This document shows positions 57,269 to 64,000 of a DNA stretch of 64,000 bases, one piece after another; within the stretch, counting starts at the first letter, position 1, and every line of letters starts with the position of its first letter. Under the pieces are notes generated by a model. That model was not told the origin of the DNA. It was given only the letters and a program-made list of their open reading frames with translations, and ran no database searches. The position numbers and the translations under genes are program-made. The stretch lies in assembly GCF_018617855.1 (NCBI RefSeq), contig NZ_JACSKY010000003.1, positions 207,511-271,510 on the forward strand, given 5' to 3'. Source of the stretch: Exiguobacterium qingdaonense (lineage in GTDB: Bacteria; Bacillota; Bacilli; Exiguobacteriales; Exiguobacteriaceae).

Positions 57269-58269
57269 GTGACCGATTCTCGAAGGATCAGTTGGTTGTT
57301 GACAAACACCTCGTGGGGGGCATCTTGCTCTTCGACAATGTTTACAATCATAGACGCAGCTTTGCGCCCCATTTCGTAAGGTTGTTGCCCGACTGTCGTA
57401 AGAGGAGGGGATACATATTGGGACAAGAGAATGTTATCGAATCCGATGATGGACAAGTCATCAGGCACGTTCAATCCGAGTTCGCGCGTCGCTTGAAGAA
57501 CACCGAGTGCCATCACGTCAGATGCACAGAAGATTGCCGTGACTTCGGGGTGATTCAGTAAAAATGGGAGTGCCACATTCTTTGAGGCGAGTTCCTCGAA
57601 GTCCCCGTTCAGCACATACTCGTCGCGAAAGTCGATTTCATGCTCATGCAACACTTGACGATAGGCGTCATATCGAACGGTCGAGACATAGGCGTTGGGG
57701 GAGCCGTTCATAAACGCAATGTGTTGATGTCCGAGTCGGATTAGATAACGTACGGCTTGTTTGGCGCTTTCGAGCTGATTCGATGTTACGTAGCCGGTGT
57801 TCACCCCTTCGACTGGTATGTCGACCAGTACGCAAGGCACTGTGCTCTCGATCGCCTCGAGTAAATAAGGGTCATCTCGTTTCAAGCCTTGGATGACAAC
57901 GCCATCTAATTGACGTTCGGCACACATCTGACTATATGTCTTGTTCTTTTGCTTCGAAGTAGAAGTGGATAAAAGTACGAACTCGTAGTTAAGGTTTGAT
58001 AACTCGTCTGACACACCGCATAACGTCTCGAACATGAAATTATCTTTAATACTCTCACGTTTTAAGTCGGTGACGAGGAACCCGATTGTGTTTGATTGCT
58101 TTTTGACTAGACTGCGCGCTAGGATGTTCGGGCTGTAGCCGAGCTCCTTTGCGACATCTAAAATTTTGTCTCGAGTCTCCTTGTTCACATCGTCATAGCC
58201 GTTCAAGGCGCGAGATACGGTTGTGATCGAAAAACCGGATGCTTTGGAGACATCTTTTAATGTAGCCAT
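57253..58269 (-). CDS. LacI-family transcriptional regulator (MdxR-like)
   Basis: A 338-aa repressor/activator. Helix-turn-helix at 1-46 (MATLKDVSKASGFSITTVSR) with hinge helix SPNILARSLVKKQS; periplasmic-binding-like effector domain about 60-330. Location in a maltose/maltodextrin locus between malEFG and the GH65 gene matches B. subtilis mdxR (yvdE), so it is the natural candidate to bind the CCGAAACGTTTCGG palindromes at both promoters. SD GGAG precedes ATG 58269. Its own upstream region has a cre-like site. Confidence 0.9.
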   Translation of the reverse strand: MATLKDVSKASGFSITTVSRALNGYDDVNKETRDKILDVAKELGYSPNILARSLVKKQSNTIGFLVTDLKRESIKDNFMFETLCGVSDELSNLNYEFVLLSTSTSKQKNKTYSQMCAERQLDGVVIQGLKRDDPYLLEAIESTVPCVLVDIPVEGVNTGYVTSNQLESAKQAVRYLIRLGHQHIAFMNGSPNAYVSTVRYDAYRQVLHEHEIDFRDEYVLNGDFEELASKNVALPFLLNHPEVTAIFCASDVMALGVLQATRELGLNVPDDLSIIGFDNILLSQYVSPPLTTVGQQPYEMGRKAASMIVNIVEEQDAPHEVFVNNQLILRESVTKNRR

Positions 58270-58286
58270 GGTGAAAGACTCCTTTA

Positions 58287-58304
58287 TATGAAAACGTTGT
58301 GATT
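58287..58304. promoter_or_regulatory. cre-like site upstream of the lacI-type gene
   Basis: TATGAAAACGTTGTGATT, two mismatches to the CcpA cre pattern, about 20 bp upstream of the start codon, on the edge of the divergent lacI/malE region. Confidence 0.35.
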
Positions 58305-58404
58305 AATTTGGGATTAATTTGATTGTATATCTAGTTTAGCCTGTATATGAAAGACTTGTAAACCGCTTATTTAAAGGATTTGTAACGGTTATATAAAAAA
58401 GTTC

Positions 58405-58434
58405 TTGATTTCCGAAACGTTTCGGGTTTAAAAT
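58405..58434 (+). promoter_or_regulatory. malE promoter with operator in its spacer
   Basis: TTGATT (58405-58410), 18-bp spacer, TAAAAT (58429-58434). The perfect palindrome CCGAAACGTTTCGG occupies 58412-58425 between the boxes, the same arrangement as in the GH65 promoter. Confidence 0.75.
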
Positions 58435-58445
58435 CTAGTTGTGAG

Positions 58446-58462
58446 TTGAAAGCGGTTACTTT
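58446..58462. promoter_or_regulatory. cre-like site downstream of the malE promoter
   Basis: TTGAAAGCGGTTACTTT, close to the CcpA cre consensus with two mismatches, just downstream of the predicted transcription start; a roadblock site for catabolite repression would lie here. Confidence 0.4.
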
Positions 58463-58497
58463 GATTCGATTACAATTATTCTAGGAGGAAAATCACG

Positions 58498-59775
58498 ATG
58501 AACAAGAAAGTTTCAAAGCCATTATCAATTGTCATGCTATCAGGACTTGTTTTTACTGCAGCTTGCGGTGGCGAAGAGGAAGCGCAAGTGGCCTCGAACC
58601 CATCTGATCTCGAAGGGAAAGAAATTACGGTCGGGACGTGGAAAGGGACAGATGCCGAAGTCAAGGCGTTTGATGAGTTATTAGCGGCCTTCACCGAAGA
58701 GACAGGAATTAAAGCAAAGAAGAAGGTCTATAATGATTATCAAACACAACTTCAAACGGACCTCGTTGGTGGAACGGCGCCGGACGTGTTTTATGTCGAT
58801 GCTTTTTTAGCGCCTGAACTATCTAAACAAGGTGTGCTCGAACCACTGGATCAGTACATCGAGCAAGCAGAGAAAGATTTAGTCGATTTCTATGAACCGG
58901 CCATCAATGCTTTCAAATCAGACGATCAATTGTTCGGTCTGCCGAAAGACTATTCGACACTTGGCCTTTACTATAACAAAAAAATGATTGAAGATGCAGG
59001 ATTCACAGCAGATGACATCCCATCTGACATGGGTGAGCTTCCAGGTTTCTTGGAAGAGTTGAAAGGAAAGCTCCCGTCTGGTGTGACGCCGGCAATTACA
59101 ACATCTGAACTTGCACGTCATATGTTCGTACTCCAATCTGGCGGCACGGAGGTCGTCGATGGGGACGGAATGGCGGTATTGGCGCAACCTGATCAAATCG
59201 CTGCCATCCAACCCCTTGTAGATGCCTACCAAGACAAGCTTGTTCAACGTCCGGCTGATCTCGGTCAAGGGTGGGCCGGCGACTCGTTCGGAGCAGAAAA
59301 AGCGGCGATCATGATTGAAGGGAACTGGGCGATCTCCCATATTAAGCAAAACTTCCCGAACGTTGAAATGGGAACGAAAGAAGTGCCTACGATTGGTGGA
59401 GACAGTGGGTCGATGATGTTCACAGTATCGTATTCGCTCAATAGCGATTCGGAAGAAAAAGCGGCGGGATGGGAGTTTATCAATTATGCGACATCGAAAG
59501 ACGGCATGAAGATTTGGTCTGAAGGAGCCGGTGTCCTGCCGTCACTCAAATCGATTGCGGAAGAATTGAATCTTCAAGACGATGAATTGAAAGCGCCATT
59601 CGTTGCGGCTGGGGCTTATGCGACACCTTGGCAAAAAGGAGATTCACTGTCAATCGTTGCTCGTGAGTATAACAACTTGTTACCAGCAGCTTTAAAAGGC
59701 GACATGACGCTTGAGGAAGCGATGAAAAAGGCGGAAGAAACAGCGAATAAAGATATCGAGACGCAATTGAAATAA
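58498..59775 (+). CDS. malE: Maltose/maltodextrin-type solute-binding lipoprotein
   Basis: A 425-aa lipoprotein; signal MNKKVSKPLSIVMLSGLVFT with lipobox TAAC at Cys23. Family-1 binding protein fold: GKEITVGTWKGTDAEVKAF, GTAPDVFYVDAFLAPEL near 97, KDYSTLGLYYNKKMIEDAGF near 145, AAIMIEGNWAISHI near 265. It captures malto-oligosaccharides or another sugar for MalFG. SD AGGAGG precedes ATG 58498. It is the first gene of the operon; a hairpin after it probably raises its level relative to the permeases. Confidence 0.88.
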   Translation: MNKKVSKPLSIVMLSGLVFTAACGGEEEAQVASNPSDLEGKEITVGTWKGTDAEVKAFDELLAAFTEETGIKAKKKVYNDYQTQLQTDLVGGTAPDVFYVDAFLAPELSKQGVLEPLDQYIEQAEKDLVDFYEPAINAFKSDDQLFGLPKDYSTLGLYYNKKMIEDAGFTADDIPSDMGELPGFLEELKGKLPSGVTPAITTSELARHMFVLQSGGTEVVDGDGMAVLAQPDQIAAIQPLVDAYQDKLVQRPADLGQGWAGDSFGAEKAAIMIEGNWAISHIKQNFPNVEMGTKEVPTIGGDSGSMMFTVSYSLNSDSEEKAAGWEFINYATSKDGMKIWSEGAGVLPSLKSIAEELNLQDDELKAPFVAAGAYATPWQKGDSLSIVAREYNNLLPAALKGDMTLEEAMKKAEETANKDIETQLK

Positions 59776-59786
59776 AGAAACAATTG

Positions 59787-59808
59787 GGCTCGCGTAACTG
59801 CGCGAGCC
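59787..59808 (+). promoter_or_regulatory. Intercistronic hairpin after malE
   Basis: GGCTCGCG (59787-59794) and CGCGAGCC (59801-59808) with a 6-nt loop and no T run. Such stems protect the upstream binding-protein mRNA from 3' decay, giving excess binding protein. Confidence 0.6.
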
Positions 59809-59835
59809 TTACTGTGTTCGGAAAGGAAGGGTTCT

Positions 59836-60801
59836 ATGGGCACACAGCTCGAAATCAATCGACGTACTGATACGGCATCACAAGCACCACCACCAAAGAA
59901 AAAGAAAGGTAGTGAACGTGATCGTCGTGAGGCGGTACAGGGGATGACATTTATGTTGCCAACGCTAATCATCTTGGTGACATTCACGTTGCTTCCAATT
60001 GCGTATTCTCTGTTCTTGTCGTTTACACGCGTGAATTTGTTTGGTGGGATCGACTTTCAGTGGGTCGGCTTGGACAACTACGTCAACGCGTGGAACGATG
60101 ACCGGGTATGGACAGCGTTAAAAAATACATTCCGTTACGCCCTGTTCGTTGTGCCAATCCAAACGGCCATCGCACTTCTAATGGCTGCCGTCTTAAATTC
60201 GGGAATTCGTTTTCAAAACACGTTTCGGACGATTTACTTTTTGCCGACACTTACTTCAAGTTCGGCGCTCACGATGATTTTCATGTTTTTATTCAGTTTA
60301 AATGGTCCAATCAATAACATCCTCGTCAGTTTTGGATTGTTAGATACGCCAGTTAACTTTATCAATGAAACAGATTTCGCATTGACGACCATCATGGTCA
60401 TGAACATTTGGTCGACTGTTCCATTTTTCATGACCATCTACTTGGCAGGGCTTCAAGATATTCCGTCTTCACTTTATGAGGCGGCATCGCTTGATGGTGC
60501 GAACGCCTGGCAAAAGCTGATGAAAATCACGGTTCCGAATCTGACACCTGTGACAAACTACGTCCTGTTGATGGGAATCATCGGATGCTTCCAGTTGTTT
60601 GACCAAGCATATATCATCTCAGGAGGGACTGGCGGACCGAACAACGCGACGCTCACCTTCTCGCTCATCATTTATCAATATGCGTTCAAGACGATTGGGA
60701 CGATGGGATACGCTTCTGCCCTTGCGATCATTTTGACAGCGATCATCTTCACCGTGTCGATGATTGCCCGTAAATTGAACAAAGAAGAGTCTAACTATTA
60801 A
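59836..60801 (+). CDS. malF: Sugar ABC importer permease MalF
   Basis: A 321-aa permease. A charged, Lys/Arg-rich N-terminus (PPPKKKKGSERDRREAVQG) precedes six helices starting near residue 40 (MLPTLIILVTFTLLPIAYSL). EAA loop YEAASLDGANAWQKLMKITVPN near residue 215. SD GGAAGG precedes ATG 59836. It pairs with MalG, 12 bp downstream. Confidence 0.9.
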   Translation: MGTQLEINRRTDTASQAPPPKKKKGSERDRREAVQGMTFMLPTLIILVTFTLLPIAYSLFLSFTRVNLFGGIDFQWVGLDNYVNAWNDDRVWTALKNTFRYALFVVPIQTAIALLMAAVLNSGIRFQNTFRTIYFLPTLTSSSALTMIFMFLFSLNGPINNILVSFGLLDTPVNFINETDFALTTIMVMNIWSTVPFFMTIYLAGLQDIPSSLYEAASLDGANAWQKLMKITVPNLTPVTNYVLLMGIIGCFQLFDQAYIISGGTGGPNNATLTFSLIIYQYAFKTIGTMGYASALAIILTAIIFTVSMIARKLNKEESNY

Positions 60802-60813
60802 GGGGGAATGGAT

Positions 60814-61638
60814 ATGAAAAAGAAAACATGGCCGCGTATCGTGATGTACGTCATTCTCGTTTCGTACGCGCTCGTCACACTGTATCCATTCTTATGGGCA
60901 GTGCTCGCCTCGTTTAAACCGTATAGTGAGATTGTAGCGGGAGGACTTACGCTTTGGCCGGAGAATCCAACGCTAGCAAACTTTGAACACATCTTTACGA
61001 AAGATCCACTTTTTCCACGTTGGATCATGAACTCTTTTTTGATTGCGACGCTCGGTACAATCGTAAACGTCATCTTCAACACGATGGCAGGTTATTCACT
61101 TGCACGTCTCCGGTTTCCTGGCCGTAACTATCTATTTTTATTAATATTGGCGGTCATGATGGTACCGGGACAAATCTTGCTCATCCCGAACTACTTGATT
61201 ATGAGATCGCTCGGTATACTCGACACATATTCTGCCTTGATTATACCTGGGGCTATAAACTTCTCTTACATCTTCTTAATGCGACAATTCTTTATCAACT
61301 TCCCACGTGAAGTCGAGGAAGCCGCACAAGTGGATGGGCTCAATCGATTCCAAACGTTTTGGCGTATCGTTTTCCCGATGGCCCGCGCCTCGGTAGCAAC
61401 ACAGGCTGTCTTCGTCTTCCTAGGATTTTGGAACGAGTTCTTGAAACCGCTACTTTATATCACATCACCTGAGAAATATACGCTCACGCTTGGTTTGCAG
61501 TCATTCCAAAGCCAGAACGCGACTCAATGGAACTACATTATGGCGGCTTCAGTCGTCAGTATCATTCCGATTATCATTTTGTATATCATGCTGAATAAAT
61601 ACTTCATGCAAGGTTTACGAATTGGTGGGGATAAATAA
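60814..61638 (+). CDS. malG: Sugar ABC importer permease MalG
   Basis: A 274-aa permease; ATG 60814 is 7 bp after AAGGGGG, while ATG 60808 is too close. Six helices; EAA loop EEAAQVDGLNRFQTFWRIVFPM near residue 168; family ending LNKYFMQGLRIGGDK. No ATPase gene follows, so MalFG must use an ATPase encoded elsewhere, for example the UgpC/MsmX-type protein at 46696. It is followed by the mutase gene 11 bp later. Confidence 0.9.
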   Translation: MKKKTWPRIVMYVILVSYALVTLYPFLWAVLASFKPYSEIVAGGLTLWPENPTLANFEHIFTKDPLFPRWIMNSFLIATLGTIVNVIFNTMAGYSLARLRFPGRNYLFLLILAVMMVPGQILLIPNYLIMRSLGILDTYSALIIPGAINFSYIFLMRQFFINFPREVEEAAQVDGLNRFQTFWRIVFPMARASVATQAVFVFLGFWNEFLKPLLYITSPEKYTLTLGLQSFQSQNATQWNYIMAASVVSIIPIIILYIMLNKYFMQGLRIGGDK

Positions 61639-61649
61639 GGAGAATTATG

Positions 61650-62300
61650 ATGAAAGCGTTTATCTTTGATTTAGATGGTGTCATCACCGATAGTGCAGAA
61701 TACCATTACTTGGCATGGAGGGCTCTCGGAGAAGATCTTGGCATTGCCTTTGATCGTGAATTCAATGAGACATTGAAAGGGGTGAGTCGAACCGAATCGC
61801 TTGAACGGATTTTACGTCTGGGAGGACGTGAGAATGATTTTTCGGTCGAGGAGAAGGAGCGACTTGCGACAAAAAAGAATGAACACTATGTATCTCTTAT
61901 TTCAAACATCACGAGCGCAGACATCTTACCAGGTATTGAGGGGTTCTTAGGCGATTTGAAAGAAGCTGGCTATAAAGTCGGGATGGCGTCTGCTTCTAAG
62001 AACGCACAGATGGTGACACGTCAACTCGGATTACTCGATGCGTTTGACCATATCGTCGACGCGGCGACGGTAACCGATTCGAAGCCGCACCCTGAAGTAT
62101 TTTTGAAAGCTGCCGCAGCACTCCAAGTCGAACCGAAAGATTGTGTAGGGATTGAGGATGCTGTCGCTGGCATCGAAGCGATTCATGCAGCTGGTATGTT
62201 CGCTGTCGGTATCGGAGACCCGGAGGTGTTGACCGAGGCTGAACTCGTCTTTACGGACACGAGTAGCCTCACGCTCGATCACGTCTTAGCGCGGATTTAA
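61650..62300 (+). CDS. pgcM: Beta-phosphoglucomutase
   Basis: A 216-aa HAD-superfamily enzyme converting beta-glucose-1-phosphate (the GH65 product) to glucose-6-phosphate. ATG 61650, 7 bp after AAGGAG, is preferred to the adjacent ATG 61647. Nucleophile/acid Asp pair in FDLDGVITD (residues 5-13), cap-domain motif LKGVSRTESLERIL near 43-56, motif II VGMASASKN near 112, and motif IV EDAVAGIEAIHAAGM near 169. A hairpin with T run separates it from the GH13 gene. Confidence 0.94.
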   Translation: MKAFIFDLDGVITDSAEYHYLAWRALGEDLGIAFDREFNETLKGVSRTESLERILRLGGRENDFSVEEKERLATKKNEHYVSLISNITSADILPGIEGFLGDLKEAGYKVGMASASKNAQMVTRQLGLLDAFDHIVDAATVTDSKPHPEVFLKAAAALQVEPKDCVGIEDAVAGIEAIHAAGMFAVGIGDPEVLTEAELVFTDTSSLTLDHVLARI

Positions 62301-62307
62301 AACAAAG

Positions 62308-62334
62308 CCTCGAGTGGTCACGCTCGGGGTTTTT
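62308..62334 (+). terminator. Terminator between pgcM and the broken GH13 gene
   Basis: CCTCGAG (62308-62314) pairs with CTCGGGG (62323-62329, one G-U), followed by five T. The GH13 gene may thus be expressed only by read-through. Confidence 0.65.
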
Positions 62335-62340
62335 GAATGA

Positions 62341-63823
<1,483 letters not shown>

Positions 63824-64000
63824 CTAAATCAGGTGAGAATTCTCCCTCCTCTAAGCGTCTCGGGGCGAAGCCCGGCGTAGGTGGGAGATGAATCGCCCGG
63901 TCCAAACGTCTTTTCCCCCTGTGACAGATATGACGAACAAAAGTTCGTGATTCCGTCAGATTCTCCCTCCCCTTCCACGGGTATCGGACGAGGAGGATAC
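63824..64000 (-). mobile_element. End of a probable IS200/IS605-type (TnpB) element, running off the window
   Basis: From about 63824 the sequence no longer matches GH13. It holds strong stem-loops: CTCCCTCC (63842-63849) with GGTGGGAG (63881-63888) around an inner GGGC-GAA-GCCC stem, and ACGAAC-AAAA-GTTCGT (63933-63948) with outer TGAC/GTCA. Subterminal imperfect hairpins and insertion without target duplication after a TTTAAC-like site (63818-63823) are features of IS200/IS605 elements, in which the right end also encodes the TnpB guide (omega) RNA. The element orientation is inferred from the minus-strand reading frame. Family assignment needs the rest of the element, which lies outside the window. 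Confidence 0.55.
63829..64000 (-). CDS. C-terminal fragment of a possible TnpB-like protein (cut by window end)
   Basis: On the minus strand a frame is open from the window edge to TGA at 63831-63829: 56 codons, beginning YPPRPIPVEGEGESDGITNF and ending ETLRGGRILT. It runs through the hairpins, as TnpB genes often overlap their guide-RNA region. The text has no diagnostic catalytic or zinc motif, because these would lie further upstream, outside the window. It could equally be a chance open frame in an RNA-coding end. Confidence 0.3.
   Translation of the reverse strand, partial: YPPRPIPVEGEGESDGITNFCSSYLSQGEKTFGPGDSSPTYAGLRPETLRGGRILT

Overview
The window looks like a chromosomal segment of a low-to-medium GC Gram-positive bacterium of the order Bacillales. 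Gene order repeatedly matches the Bacillus subtilis ywjH-murZ-glpX-rho-rpmE-tdk-prfA-ywlC-ywlE-rpiB-ywlG-glyA-upp-atp-murAA-mbl-flhOP-fabZ stretch. The sporulation genes that sit among these in B. subtilis (spoIID, spoIIQ, spoIIID) are absent. Together with the gene content this suggests a non-sporulating, motile relative such as Exiguobacterium; the genus is inference, not proof.

Bases 1-19450 hold housekeeping genes: the end of a transaldolase, a second MurA-like gene, class II FBPase (glpX), a drug-type ABC exporter pair, a DUF421 protein, a secreted NlpC/P60 endopeptidase (minus strand), rho, a type-B L31 gene, a cation/proton antiporter, tdk, prfA-prmC-sua5-ywlE-rpiB-ywlG, an esterase (minus), glyA with a linked membrane coiled-coil protein, a lipoprotein and upp. 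Bases 19450-27220 are a long leader followed by the complete F1Fo ATP synthase operon (atpZ-like, I, B, E, F, H, A, G, D, C).

Bases 27270-42860 hold an EAL-HDOD protein, DUF1146, the canonical murA, mbl, a minus-strand LytS-type kinase/SARP-like regulator pair, an orphan kinase, flagellar rod/hook genes flhO-flhP, glycerate kinase, mscL, an EpuA-like protein, fabZ, a lipoprotein and a chemotaxis receptor. Bases 42880-51530 hold a C45-type acyltransferase, an Fe-S photolyase-like gene, and a glycerophosphodiester/glycerol-3-phosphate operon (glpP-ugpC-A-E-B-glpQ) preceded by a terminator leader.

Bases 51530-64000 hold a diguanylate cyclase and an mdx-like maltose/maltodextrin locus: GH65 phosphorylase and GH32 hydrolase (minus), a DUF1189 protein, a LacI regulator (minus), malEFG, beta-phosphoglucomutase and a GH13 oligo-1,6-glucosidase. 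Import by MalEFG, phosphorolysis by GH65 and conversion of beta-glucose-1-phosphate by the mutase form one pathway. Two promoters in the locus carry the same 14-bp palindrome between their -35 and -10 boxes. The GH13 gene is broken twice: by an in-frame TAA and, at its 3' end, by what looks like the edge of an IS200/IS605-type element running off the window.

The most notable observations are the MurA paralogue with Tyr in place of the catalytic Cys, the doubly broken GH13 gene with its inserted element, the shared in-spacer operator, and an 11-bp tandem repeat beside the SARP-like two-component operon. No rRNA, tRNA or CRISPR array was seen.
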